A stretch of DNA of 64,000 bases, taken from Thiobacillus denitrificans ATCC 25259. Lineage in GTDB: Bacteria; Pseudomonadota; Gammaproteobacteria; Burkholderiales; Thiobacillaceae. The stretch lies in NCBI RefSeq assembly GCF_000012745.1, contig NC_007404.1, positions 1,426,001-1,490,000 on the forward strand, given 5' to 3'. The translations under genes were made by a program, and so were the position numbers. Shown here in pieces: positions 14,708 to 23,765 of this stretch (position 1 is the first letter of the stretch; every line of letters begins with the position of its first letter). Below the pieces are notes generated by a model that saw only the letters and a program-made list of their open reading frames with translations, had not been told where the DNA came from and made no database searches.

Positions 14708-15855
14708 TTCGACGTTCCCGCGATGCGCTCGACGACCTTGACGCGGCTGCGCTCGGTCAAGGCCTTTTCGCTATAGGTCACGACGCGGTCGCCCGGTTCG
14801 AGTCCTTCACGCACCTGCACATGGCCGTCGAGATCGGAGGCGCCGAGCTTGACCGGCGTGAACCGAAGGTCGCCGTCCACGACCCGCCACACGCCGACCT
14901 GCCCGCCCTCGCGGCGGATCGCGGCGTTGGGCACGCTCGGCGCCGCCGCAAGAGCCGGCAGTTCCACCGTGACTTCGGCCAGTTCGCCGACCGGCGGCAG
15001 CGGCGCAGGCCGCGTGTCGAACGTCACCTTAGCGAGCGTCTCCTCGGTCACGGCGTCGGCCATCGGTTCGATGCGCAGCACGCGCCCTTTCAGGGTGTGG
15101 CCGTCGCGCGAGCGCAGAACGATCCGCGCTGGCAGCCCGCGCGCCAGCCCCGCGGCGCGCATCTGGTCGAAGCGCACGTTGACCCACAGGCTCTCGGGGT
15201 CGATCACCTCGATCACGGCCTGCCCGGCGACGACGGTCGTGCCGGGGTCGGCGTCGCGCACGGCGACGACGCCGCCGACCGGCGTCACCAGGCGCAGGTT
15301 CCGCCGCTGTGTCAGTAGCGCTTCGCGGTCCGACCGGGCCCGCGCGATGTCTTCCCGCGCCGCCGCCAGCGCGGCTTCCGCGATCTGCAGCTCCTGCTGC
15401 TTGGCGGTGAGGATTTCCTCGCTGGTCGAACGCACGGTGAAGAGTTGCTGATAGCGGCTCGCCTGGGCCTCGGCATAGGACTTCCGCGCTTCGGCCTCGC
15501 GCAGATTGGCCTGTGCGCGCTTGGCAGCCGCTTCCTGGGCGCGGACGCGATCGTCGAGATCGACCGGGTCCATCTCGCCGAGTACCTGCCCTGCGCGGAC
15601 CGTATCTCCCGCGTGCACGTCCAGCCGCTTGACGCGCCCGGCGACGGTCGGACCGATCTTGTACGTGTAGCGCGCCTCGACCGTGCCGATGCCGAAGAGC
15701 GCCGGCGTGACCGGCCGCGATTCGACTGTGGTGGTCGCGACGGGCACCGGTGCTAGCGGCCCCGAGCGCAGCCCGACGTAGACGAAGAGCGCGAGCAGCG
15801 GAAGGATCACGGCGACGAGCATGAGCGTGCGCCGTTGCACAGGGAGCCGTTTCAT
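14704..15855 (-). CDS. HlyD/MacA-type periplasmic adaptor (DevB-like)
   Basis: The 383-residue protein has one N-terminal membrane segment (residues 10-28), a biotinyl-lipoyl-like domain split by a helical hairpin (about residues 100-190, alanine- and arginine-rich coiled coil), and a beta-barrel C-terminal part. This is the membrane-fusion protein that links permease and outer membrane factor. It overlaps both neighbours in ATGA fashion, tying it to the regulator gene upstream and the permease downstream. Confidence 0.9.
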   Translation of the reverse strand: MKRLPVQRRTLMLVAVILPLLALFVYVGLRSGPLAPVPVATTTVESRPVTPALFGIGTVEARYTYKIGPTVAGRVKRLDVHAGDTVRAGQVLGEMDPVDLDDRVRAQEAAAKRAQANLREAEARKSYAEAQASRYQQLFTVRSTSEEILTAKQQELQIAEAALAAAREDIARARSDREALLTQRRNLRLVTPVGGVVAVRDADPGTTVVAGQAVIEVIDPESLWVNVRFDQMRAAGLARGLPARIVLRSRDGHTLKGRVLRIEPMADAVTEETLAKVTFDTRPAPLPPVGELAEVTVELPALAAAPSVPNAAIRREGGQVGVWRVVDGDLRFTPVKLGASDLDGHVQVREGLEPGDRVVTYSEKALTERSRVKVVERIAGTSK

Positions 15856-16459
15856 AGCGTTCTCCCGATGCCGCGCCGGTAGATGGCGAACACCCGCGGC
15901 GCGTCGCGGCGGATGCCCGCGACATCACCGGCAAGCAGGGACTGCATGACCAGACCCTGGATCGTGCCGATGAAGAGCGTCGCGGCCGCCTCGGTGTCGA
16001 GCGCGGGATCGAGTTCGCCCTGCGTCTTGCCGGCTTCGAGCAGGCGGTGCAGGCGTTCGCCGTATTGCCGGATGAGGGTCTGAACCATGCGCTTGGGCGC
16101 CGTGTCCCCGCCGCGCTGTAGCTCGCCGAATATCATCCGCGGCGCCCCCGGGTGCTGCGCGACGAAATCGATGTGGGTCATGAAGATCGCCTCCAACGCC
16201 GCGAGCGGCGAGGCGATGCCGTCGGCTGCCTTGTCGACCCGCGAAAGCAGGCGCTCGGCGACCCAGGTCATGACCGCCTCGAGGATCGCATCCTTGCTCG
16301 GAAAATGCCGGAACAGCGCGCCCTGGGTCAGCCCATGCGCTTGGCGATCGCCGAGGTCGTGATGTCGTTGGGATTCTGTTCCGCCGCGAGTTCGACCACG
16401 GCCTCTACGGTGACCGCCCGGCGTTCATCCGCCGGCAGGTGTTTGACATGGGTGCTCAT
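15852..16459 (-). pseudogene. TetR-family regulator of the efflux operon, interrupted by a one-base frameshift
   Basis: From ATG 16459 the frame reads MSTHVKHLPADERRAVTVEA and continues through ITTSAIAKRMG, then meets TGA near 16332. In the next frame the sequence carries on as LTQGALFRHFPSKDAILEAV and then 139 residues of a TetR ligand-binding domain ending at 15852. Adding one base in the CATGGGCTGACC context would restore a single ~201-residue TetR protein with the helix-turn-helix at residues about 33-55. Either this is a real inactivating mutation or a sequencing error. The C-terminal part overlaps the adaptor gene start. Confidence 0.8.
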
Positions 16460-16477
16460 CGACGGGCCTCGAAAGTG

Positions 16478-16491
16478 AGTAACTTGTTACT
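16478..16491. promoter_or_regulatory. Palindrome upstream of tetR, candidate TetR operator
   Basis: AGTAAC and GTTACT flank TT in a perfect 6-2-6 palindrome, 19 bases upstream of the tetR start. A half-site-like AGTTACTTACT occurs near 16791. Position fits autoregulation of the efflux operon by the TetR protein; binding is inference. Confidence 0.55.
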
Positions 16492-16499
16492 ATCATATC

Positions 16500-16922
16500 A
16501 GCGTATCGCGACGAGGCAACCCATCCGAGAAGAAAAAGTGAGTGGTTTATTACCGTCCTTTTTGATGTCCGGGGTCAAAGGCACCAGGAACAGGGAGCGG
16601 GAGTTGTCGATCCCCGCGCTCCGATCCCCCAAAGCCCTTGAACGAGCCATCGAATTGCATGTTGGTGCGTGCGACCGCCCGAGAGAGCCCCGATATTCGT
16701 TCCTCCCGGATGCCCTGAGCTACGCGGCCGAAGGGGCGCGGGAATCGGCTAAACAGGGTCAACTACCATTCCCATGTGACTGATAAATAATAGTTACTTA
16801 CTCTGCGGGAAACCGGCCACATTCCAGCCGACCTAATAGGCTCCCCCGTACCCGTGCGTGCTGCGCGCTCCGGTCTGCGTTCCCGCGTACTATCTGCCCT
16901 CGCCCCATTCCCTAGACTCACC
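16500..16922. other. Intergenic region without a supported gene
   Basis: This 420-bp stretch between the efflux operon and hflX has short open frames on both strands but none with a ribosome-binding site or recognisable product. Base composition is slightly lower in GC than its neighbours at the left end. It may be a remnant of an inserted sequence; no terminal repeats are seen. The hflX promoter should lie at its right end. Confidence 0.4.
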
Positions 16923-18299
16923 ATGCCCCTTCAAGTAGAAGACAAACCCGCGTACGCGGTCGTCGCCGCCGTTCAGTTGCCTCAGGTCAGCGACCTCGAG
17001 TTCGAGGCGTCGTTGACCGAATTACGGGAGCTGGCCAAGACCCTGGGGTTCACAGTCATCCGCACGTTCACGCAAAAGCGCCCGGGCTTCGACACGACGG
17101 CCTATCTGGGCGTCGGCAAGCGGCAGGAACTCACGCGCTTCGTCCGCGGCGGGGAAGAAGAAGCGGAAGCCGATCCCGCGGCGCCGTATGCCTTGCATCG
17201 CGTCGAGGGCCAGGACGATGTCTCGCCGCATCCGATCGACGTGCTTTTCGTCGACCACGAGATTTCGCCCTCGCAGGCCCGCAACCTGGAAAACGAGGTG
17301 GGTTGTCAGGTGATGGACCGCACCATGGTCATCCTCGAGATCTTCCACCGCAACGCGCGCTCCCCGGCGGCACGCGCGCAGGTCGAGATCGCACGTCTGG
17401 GCTACCTCGCGCCGCGCCTGCGCGAGGCAGCGAAACTCGCCGGGCCGCAGGGCCGGCAGCGCAGCGGGGTCGGCGGACGCGGCGCCGGCGAATCGCACAC
17501 CGAACTCGACAAGCGCAAGATCCGCGACCGCATCGCCGAACTGCAGAAGGAAATCGCCGCGATGGATGCGGACCGCAAGACCCAACGCGCCCGGCGGCAG
17601 GCGCACCAGGGCCTCGCCAGCGTGGCGCTGGTCGGCTATACCAACGCCGGCAAGTCCACGCTGATGCGCGCCCTCACCGGCAGCGAAGTGCTGGTCGCCA
17701 ACAAGCTCTTCGCCACCCTCGACACCACGGTCCGCACATTGCACCCCGAGGGCGTCCCGCGCGTCCTTGTCAGCGACACCGTCGGCTTCATCAAGAACCT
17801 GCCGCACGGCCTGGTCGCGTCGTTCAAGTCCACGCTCGAAGAGGCACTCGATGCCTCGCTGCTGCTCCATGTCATCGACGCCAGCGACCCTGGCTTCGTG
17901 CGGCAGATCGAAACCACCGAAGACGTGCTCGAGGAAATCGACGCGCAGGACGTGCCGCGCTTGCGCATCTTCAACAAGATCGACCACCTCGGCGACGCCG
18001 TGGCGCAAGCCGAGCGCGAAGCCGCGCTGCGCGCAGCCTATCCCGGCTGCATCGTCATGAGCGCCCGCCGCCCGGAAGACGTCGCGAAACTGCACGACGC
18101 GATCCTCACGTTTTTCCAGAAGGATCTGGTCGAGGCCGAGCTGTTTCTGCCGTGGTCGGCACAGCAGCTGCGCGGCGAAATATTCGCGCGCTGCCAAGTG
18201 CTGGAAGAACGCTCGGACGAAGACGGTGCGTTTTTCCACGTGCGCGGCGAGCAGGAGACCTTGAATGGCCTGCGCGACCAACTCGGCCACGCGCGATGA
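16923..18299 (+). CDS. hflX: GTPase HflX
   Basis: The 458-residue protein has the HflX N-terminal domain (about residues 15-190, including RPGFDTTAYLGVGKRQEL), a glycine-rich linker (GVGGRGAGESHTELDKRKI) and a C-terminal G domain with Walker A GYTNAGKST, DTVGF and NKID. HflX binds the 50S subunit and splits stalled ribosomes under stress. ATG 16923 gives the usual family N-terminus; earlier in-frame starts add unrelated residues. In many betaproteobacteria hflX follows hfq, but here it stands alone. Confidence 0.93.
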   Translation: MPLQVEDKPAYAVVAAVQLPQVSDLEFEASLTELRELAKTLGFTVIRTFTQKRPGFDTTAYLGVGKRQELTRFVRGGEEEAEADPAAPYALHRVEGQDDVSPHPIDVLFVDHEISPSQARNLENEVGCQVMDRTMVILEIFHRNARSPAARAQVEIARLGYLAPRLREAAKLAGPQGRQRSGVGGRGAGESHTELDKRKIRDRIAELQKEIAAMDADRKTQRARRQAHQGLASVALVGYTNAGKSTLMRALTGSEVLVANKLFATLDTTVRTLHPEGVPRVLVSDTVGFIKNLPHGLVASFKSTLEEALDASLLLHVIDASDPGFVRQIETTEDVLEEIDAQDVPRLRIFNKIDHLGDAVAQAEREAALRAAYPGCIVMSARRPEDVAKLHDAILTFFQKDLVEAELFLPWSAQQLRGEIFARCQVLEERSDEDGAFFHVRGEQETLNGLRDQLGHAR

Positions 18300-18554
18300 A
18301 ATCGGCGTGCTCACGGCGACTCCCCGCGGCCCGGTGAACGGCCGTCGCAGCCGTGCCGTGCGCGTCCTCGGCTCAGCTTGTGGCGGCAGGTGCCCCGACC
18401 AGATTGAACCGGACCGCCGCTGGGCACCGCCGAGACGCCGCGAACGGGCTGCGCAGGTCGCGGTTCACGCCGCGTCGCACGATGCTGGTGTCGCGGCGCG
18501 CCGCTGAAGCAAGCGGCCCGCGCGGCCCGTGCAGAACGGCGTCGCTGAACACGC

Positions 18555-19154
18555 TCAGTCTTCGCGCAGACTGCGAAAGGTGATCGCGTACCGCAGCGCC
18601 TTCACGGGCGCGATGCTGTGTTCCCAAATCGAGCGCGAGGCACCCGTCAGCAGATAAGCCGAGCGCGGCGCCGCGATCAGATTCACGCGCTCCCACTTTT
18701 TCCCGGTGGCATGGCGAAAGCGGAAAACGCACGGCGCGAGCAGCGAGACGCCAACGATCTGCCCGAATACACCTTTGTCGCGATGCCAGCCGATCGCGGC
18801 ACCGGGGCTGTACTCCGTGACGAGTGCCTGCTGCAGGGCCGGCGCGGGCAAGTCGGCGAAAGCCGCGGCGATCGAGCGCAACGGAAGAAGAAAGGCGGGG
18901 ATTTCCGCTGCCTTGCGCAGGCTGCGCGCCCCGAAATCGTATCGCCAACCGAAGGAGACGACCCGGCGCCTGCCAGTGTAGCCGTGGAATTCGAAGGCCT
19001 CGAACGGCAGCTCGCGCAGCTGCGCGACGAGTGCGGTCTCCTCGGCGCGCTCGATCAGGTCGGGTTGATAGCGGAAACCGTCGGGCAGTGGTTGCCGCGG
19101 TTCGGGCGCGTCGTCGGCGGTGAAAAGCTCGAATTGCGGGCTCATGTTCGGCAT
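18555..19154 (-). CDS. AlkB-like 2-oxoglutarate/Fe(II) dioxygenase
   Basis: The 199-residue protein shows the metal ligands WHRDKG (HxD) and the distal histidine in WEHSIAP, with RYAITFRSL as the 2-oxoglutarate-binding arginines. These are AlkB-family features; the size fits the short AlkB2/AlkB3-type proteins that demethylate alkylated bases. Two close starts exist (19154 and 19145); the upstream one is given. It is divergent from the DsrC-family gene and convergent with hflX. Confidence 0.85.
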   Translation of the reverse strand: MPNMSPQFELFTADDAPEPRQPLPDGFRYQPDLIERAEETALVAQLRELPFEAFEFHGYTGRRRVVSFGWRYDFGARSLRKAAEIPAFLLPLRSIAAAFADLPAPALQQALVTEYSPGAAIGWHRDKGVFGQIVGVSLLAPCVFRFRHATGKKWERVNLIAAPRSAYLLTGASRSIWEHSIAPVKALRYAITFRSLRED

Positions 19155-19302
19155 GGGGCGGCTATGCGGGGCGCCAGTCTGGCTATATTCATGACGACTT
19201 CGGAGCGATCGACGGAACTGTCGGCGCCGCCCAAGGGTCGCTCCTCTGAGGATAGCCGGCAACCTCGCCTTCACTCACCCACTCAAACTTTGGAGACTCT
19301 TC

Positions 19303-19662
19303 ATGGCCCTCAACGTAAACGGCACCAACGTCGAAACCGACGAAGCAGGCTTTCTCAAGGACCCCGAAGACTGGAACGAGGACGTCGCCCGGGCGCTCGA
19401 GCGCGAACACGAAAAAGCCGGCAACGCGCCACTCGACGACACGGCGCGCGGGCTGGTCCGGTTCTACCGCCAGTACTACAAGGAGCGGCTCGTCCACCCG
19501 ACGATGAACGACCTGCTCGAGACGCTGAAAAATCCCGGCGAAAGCCACAGCGACACCGAAAAATATAAAACGCGTCTTTACCAGATGTTTCCGCACGGCC
19601 CGGTGCAGGCGCTCTGCCGTCTTGCCGGCTTGCCCAACCCCGGCGTGGAAAACGAAAGTTGA
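19303..19662 (+). CDS. DsrC/TusE-family protein lacking the C-terminal cysteine
   Basis: The 119-residue protein matches DsrC/TusE along its length: an N-terminal ETDEAGFLKDPEDWNEDVAR, then LVRFYRQYYKERLVHPTMND, then LYQMFPHGPVQALCRLAGLP. In true DsrC two cysteines, 11 residues apart at the C-terminus, form the sulfur-carrying trisulfide. Here only the inner one (C105) is present; the position of the outer one is E116 and the tail is PNPGVENES. TusE keeps the outer one instead. It is therefore a divergent DsrC paralog, perhaps regulatory (proteins of this kind have been grouped as RspA). GGAG precedes the ATG. Confidence 0.88.
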   Translation: MALNVNGTNVETDEAGFLKDPEDWNEDVARALEREHEKAGNAPLDDTARGLVRFYRQYYKERLVHPTMNDLLETLKNPGESHSDTEKYKTRLYQMFPHGPVQALCRLAGLPNPGVENES

Positions 19663-20330
19663 CCCAGTACTGTCGTACCGCGACCGGCTAGCTTGAACCG
19701 GCCGGTCGGGCCGGTAGCAGCGGATCGACCTGCTGCGCCCGCCTTTGGCTAGCGGATGAGGCCCGTGCCGCTCGCGATCTTCGACGTCTTTGACCTGAAG
19801 CCGAGCGCGGGTGCACCGCCTGGGCGCACGCCTCGCCTTGCTCGGCTGATACGTCGCCCGCAATCTCATACGCCCTGACGCCATCCCTCAGGTCGGCGGA
19901 CTGCCGGACGCCGCAATCCAAAGCCCGACGCCCGGCATTCGGTGCTCGGCGCAGGGGGCGCACACTCACCACACACCCTACCCGATTGCCTGTCCACTCC
20001 TCGGCATGCGCGCGGCGCGGCTCGCGACGGACCCCGCGACGTTGCACAGACGACCCGCGACCCTCTCGGTGTTGCCCGCAGCCATGAGCGCGGGGCACCC
20101 CCGAAGCGGATTCGCGCCCCCGAGGCCATAGCATGTGTCTACCGCTCAAGAAGCGGTGCCAGGTGCCGAATACGCAAGAAGGAGACAAATCCTCGGTCGA
20201 CAACGAACGGGAAAAATACAATGACAAACATCGCAAACCCTTACGGCCATCCGCCGGCCGGCCGCTCCGCCCGCTGGGCTGGCGGCTCTCACTGCCCACG
20301 CTCCGAGTCGAGACACGTCTAGCTGTTGCG
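19663..20330. other. Intergenic region with hairpins, no supported gene
   Basis: No convincing gene is present. GACCGGC (about 19681) pairs with GCCGGTC downstream as a possible end-of-transcript hairpin without a T-run. ACCGCT/AGCGGT at 20140-20157 forms another stem, followed by AAGGAG at 20175 with no start codon in range. A 34-codon frame from ATG 20221 is not supported. The GGDEF-EAL gene's promoter should lie here. Confidence 0.4.
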
Positions 20331-22349
20331 ATGTCGCATCAGTCCCCGATTCTGAGCACGCGCCCGGCTCCGCCCCGCGACGCTGCGACCGCGTGCGCCA
20401 GGTCGAACTACGTCGAGCCGACGATACGGAGCATCGCCGGTGCCTTCATCCTCGCGTGCGGGATCCTGGTCTTGATCAAGCCGGAATGGTCCGTGCTGTG
20501 GGCCGCGACCCTGTGCTTTGTCGGCTTCAACCTGTTCCAGTCCGGCTTCACGCAGTTCTGCGTGATGGAAAAGCTGCTGAAGAAGCTGCGCTTCAAAAGC
20601 GAACTCGACGAAATCCGTACCCTGAGCCGATCGCACGCGGAAGCCGAGGCACGGGCCGCGTTCTACGACACGCTCGGGCTCCTCAACGAAGTCGTCGTCG
20701 AACTGTCGCGCGAGGGCGAACTCGCGTTCCTATCCGAACACTGGACCAAGCTGCTCGCGGCCGACGGGCGGCGCAACGCCGATTTTCTCGGGCTCGCCTT
20801 CCTCTCCTTCGTCAAACAACACGACCGCGACACCCTCGAACAGCGTCTGAGCGCTTTGCTCAAGGGCGAGAGCGACATCGTGACGCTGCGCTTCCGCATG
20901 CAGCGCGAGGACAGACTCGAGCACTGGGTGGAAGGGAAGTTCGCCCGCCATCACAAGCACGGGCAGGTGCACGGCATTCGCGGCGTGCTGCGCGACGTGA
21001 CCGAAGCCTACATGCAGGAAAAGCGCATCAGCCACATGGCGATGCACGACGCCTTGACCGGGCTTCCGAACCGCACCTATCTCGACGCACGCATCAACGA
21101 AGCGATCGAACAATCGCGCAGCAGCGCGACGAAATTCGCCCTGCTCTTCATCGATCTCGACAACTTCAAACGTATCAACGACCTCTACGGTCACAAGGCG
21201 GGCGATCAGTTGCTCGTCAGCGTCGGCGAACTCCTGCGCGCCAGCCTGCGGGCGACCGACGTGCTCGCGCGCTGGGGCGGCGACGAGTTTGTCGTGCTGC
21301 TGCCCTTCCCCGGGGAGATCGACATGGTGCGCAGAATCGCGAGCGAGCTGCTGGACGGCCTGCGAAACGATCTGGAGAAGCAGTGTCGCGACACCTTCGT
21401 CACCGTGAGTATCGGTGTCGCGATCTACCCCGACGATGCGGAATCGGCCGAGACGCTCCTCGTTCAGGCGGACAAGGCCTTGTTTTACGCCAAGTCGCAG
21501 GGGCGCAACAACATCCAGCTGTACGCGGATCTGCAGACCCGCGCACCCGGCTTCGAGGACGCCGAAATGACCGCTCGCTTCGTCGCCGCGGTCAAACAGA
21601 ACCTGCTCGAAGTCCACTACCAGCCGGTCATGGACGCGGCGAATCCACGGTGCCCGGTAAGCGTCGAAGCCCTTGCGCGCTGGCACGACGACAAGTACGG
21701 CTGGGTCAATCCGGCCGACTTCATTCCGCTCGCCGAGAATATGGGGCTCATCCACGAGGTCGGACGGCAGGTTCTGGAACAGGCGCTCGACCACTTCAGC
21801 AAGCGCAACAACACCTGCGACGCACTCAAGCTCGCCGTGAACGTATCGAAACGTCAGTTGATGTCGCCCGATTTCTACCCGACGCTGCTTGCGACCGTCG
21901 AGCGCTTTGGCGTGCATCCCCGCCAGATCAAACTCGAGATCACCGAAAGCATCGCGCTCGAGGGCATCGAGCGGGCGCGTGCGCTTCTGCAGCGGCTCTC
22001 CGACGCGGGATTCACGCTTTCGCTCGATGATTTCGGCACGGGGTTTTCCTCGCTCTCGCACGTCCACGAGTTGCCGTTCGACGAAATCAAGATCGACATC
22101 TCGTTCGTTCGCCGCATCAAGACGCCCGAAGGACGCGTCCTCGTCAAGACCATCGTCGACATGGGGCACGCCATGCGCCTCGCGCTTGTCGCCGAGGGCG
22201 TCGAGGACAGCGAAACCGCGGCGATCCTGCAGGGCATGGGCGTCGAAATGCTGCAGGGCTACCATTTCAGCCGGCCCATGCCGAAAGAGGTATGTGCCGA
22301 TTTCATCGCCAGACTGCAAGCGCCTCCGGCCGCCGCGGCCGCCGCCTGA
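20331..22349 (+). CDS. DUF2892-PAS-GGDEF-EAL protein (c-di-GMP turnover)
   Basis: The 672-residue protein starts with two membrane helices of the YgaP/DUF2892 type (about residues 27-88: SIAGAFILACGILVLIKPEW, then CFVGFNLFQSGFTQFCVMEK). A PAS-like region (about 100-235) follows, then a GGDEF domain with intact WGGDEF and the inhibitory RATD site five residues before it. The EAL domain has VEALARW, KLEITES and DDFGTGFSSL, all intact. So both diguanylate cyclase and phosphodiesterase activity are possible. DUF2892 is usually found with rhodaneses in sulfur metabolism; its fusion here suggests membrane-linked sensing. Upstream in-frame starts exist but add non-conserved sequence; no clear ribosome site precedes 20331. 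Confidence 0.85.
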   Translation: MSHQSPILSTRPAPPRDAATACARSNYVEPTIRSIAGAFILACGILVLIKPEWSVLWAATLCFVGFNLFQSGFTQFCVMEKLLKKLRFKSELDEIRTLSRSHAEAEARAAFYDTLGLLNEVVVELSREGELAFLSEHWTKLLAADGRRNADFLGLAFLSFVKQHDRDTLEQRLSALLKGESDIVTLRFRMQREDRLEHWVEGKFARHHKHGQVHGIRGVLRDVTEAYMQEKRISHMAMHDALTGLPNRTYLDARINEAIEQSRSSATKFALLFIDLDNFKRINDLYGHKAGDQLLVSVGELLRASLRATDVLARWGGDEFVVLLPFPGEIDMVRRIASELLDGLRNDLEKQCRDTFVTVSIGVAIYPDDAESAETLLVQADKALFYAKSQGRNNIQLYADLQTRAPGFEDAEMTARFVAAVKQNLLEVHYQPVMDAANPRCPVSVEALARWHDDKYGWVNPADFIPLAENMGLIHEVGRQVLEQALDHFSKRNNTCDALKLAVNVSKRQLMSPDFYPTLLATVERFGVHPRQIKLEITESIALEGIERARALLQRLSDAGFTLSLDDFGTGFSSLSHVHELPFDEIKIDISFVRRIKTPEGRVLVKTIVDMGHAMRLALVAEGVEDSETAAILQGMGVEMLQGYHFSRPMPKEVCADFIARLQAPPAAAAAA

Positions 22350-22422
22350 GCGATTCACCCCCGCTCCAGGGCCTGCTGGCCACGCCGGCGCGTGTGCTAT
22401 GTTGACCTTGGAGGTGTCGCTG

Positions 22423-23160
22423 ATGAAAAACGGAAACGCTGTTCTCAAAACGGTTCGCGCCGCGCTCGAGCGCGATCCCCGTATCAATCTGCATGTATGG
22501 CCCCTACAACTCGAACTGACCGATGACCACGCCCTCGTCGTCCAGGGCGAGGTGCAGAACATCGCAGCGAAAAAGCGCGCGCTCGAGGTGGCGGGCGCGA
22601 TGCCGGAGGTACTCGGCATCGTCGACCGCGTGCAAGTCGCGCCGGCCGAGCACAAAGGCGACGGCGAAATACTCGAAGTGCTGATCCGTCTCCTGCTCGA
22701 TTCAGGCGAATTCAAGAGCTGCACCTTGCGTGCGATCAAGAAGGGGCAGGACGTTGTGGTTCAGTCGGCCGAGGGCGCCGACTATCCGGGTGGCACCCTC
22801 AGGGTGTGGGTCGACGATGGCGTCATCACGCTCGACGGCTCGCTCATTAGCCTCTCGCACAAGCGCATGGCCGGGGTGCTGGCGTGGTGGGTGCCGGGCT
22901 GTCGCGACGTGCGCAATCTGCTCGAAGTCGAACCGCCCGAGCAGGACAACGACGGCGAGATTAGCGAAGCTCTCGCGCTGGTCCTCGAACTGGACCCGAT
23001 GATTTCACGACCGCATCAGATTCGGGTCGGCATCCGCGACAAGGTCGTGACCCTGCAGGGCGCGGTCGGCACGGAAACGGAAAAAGACCGCGCCGAACAG
23101 GACGCGTGGAGCATGTTCAACGTCGGGACCGTCGTCAACCAGCTGACGGTCAGCCGCTGA
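22423..23160 (+). CDS. Protein with three BON-like domains
   Basis: The 245-residue product contains three repeats of the BON type, about residues 5-75, 85-165 and 170-245, each with a helix-strand pattern and a GxVxxxxxxxRAExxAxxxxGVxxVxNxLxV-like end (for instance KVVTLQGAVGTETEKDRAEQ then VNQLTVSR). No signal peptide is visible, so it is probably cytoplasmic. BON domains bind membranes or ligands and occur in OsmY-like proteins. TTGGAGG stands 8 bases before the ATG at 22423. Confidence 0.75.
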   Translation: MKNGNAVLKTVRAALERDPRINLHVWPLQLELTDDHALVVQGEVQNIAAKKRALEVAGAMPEVLGIVDRVQVAPAEHKGDGEILEVLIRLLLDSGEFKSCTLRAIKKGQDVVVQSAEGADYPGGTLRVWVDDGVITLDGSLISLSHKRMAGVLAWWVPGCRDVRNLLEVEPPEQDNDGEISEALALVLELDPMISRPHQIRVGIRDKVVTLQGAVGTETEKDRAEQDAWSMFNVGTVVNQLTVSR

Positions 23161-23186
23161 CGCCCGGCGGGAGCTCTCCTGCCGAT

Positions 23187-23573
23187 CTAGCCGCTGATGT
23201 TCCCGCAGGCAACCGCACTTTGTGTGCCGCTGCCGCGGACATTGACCGCCGCCGGCTGCTTGACGAGGGTGTCGATCGATGCCGGGACGAGCGTGATCGA
23301 ACGGCCTTCGCGCAGCGGCTTCAAGGTCCACTTCGCGCTCGATCCGGACGCATCACAGGGCCCGAGCTGGATCGACGCCGATTGCGCTTTTTCCGGCGCC
23401 CCTGACAGGTCGATGACCACGCGCGTCTTCTTGCCCGCCGGGATCAGCGTCGCGACCCCGGTCTGACCGGAACCGTTGCGCGGGTCGAGGTTGACTCTCA
23501 CGCCGTTGTCGAGGGCCGCGCTGGGGTCGGCCAGCAGACCATTCAGTACCAGGATCAGCAGCAGTTTCGACAC
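23187..23573 (-). CDS. Hypothetical secreted protein (GTG start)
   Basis: The 128-residue product starts with VSKLLLILVLNGLLADPSAA, a signal peptide, if translation begins at GTG 23573, which has GAGGAGCG just upstream. The mature part is beta-rich with two cysteines (GPCDASGS and VACGNISG), probably a disulfide-bonded beta-sandwich. It resembles small CHRD- or allergen-like folds only vaguely. No function is recognised. It is convergent with the BON gene. Confidence 0.6.
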   Translation of the reverse strand: MSKLLLILVLNGLLADPSAALDNGVRVNLDPRNGSGQTGVATLIPAGKKTRVVIDLSGAPEKAQSASIQLGPCDASGSSAKWTLKPLREGRSITLVPASIDTLVKQPAAVNVRGSGTQSAVACGNISG

Positions 23574-23765
23574 GACGCGCTCCTCGATGAGCCCACGAAC
23601 TTTGGGGTTATAGCAGCTGGACGTCGTAGAACAAGCATGATCGGCTAATTTTCTTCGCAGAAACAAGCCTCTCGTGTCCCACCCTACCCGTTTGGAGTAA
23701 TCCCGATGAAATCGCTCGGGGTTTGTCTAGACTGGGAGGCGTCATCGTCTTCAGGAGATTGAGCC

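Noticed and set aside
20140-20330. c-di-GMP riboswitch before the GGDEF-EAL gene
   Set aside because: The region has a short stem but none of the conserved GEMM sequence elements.
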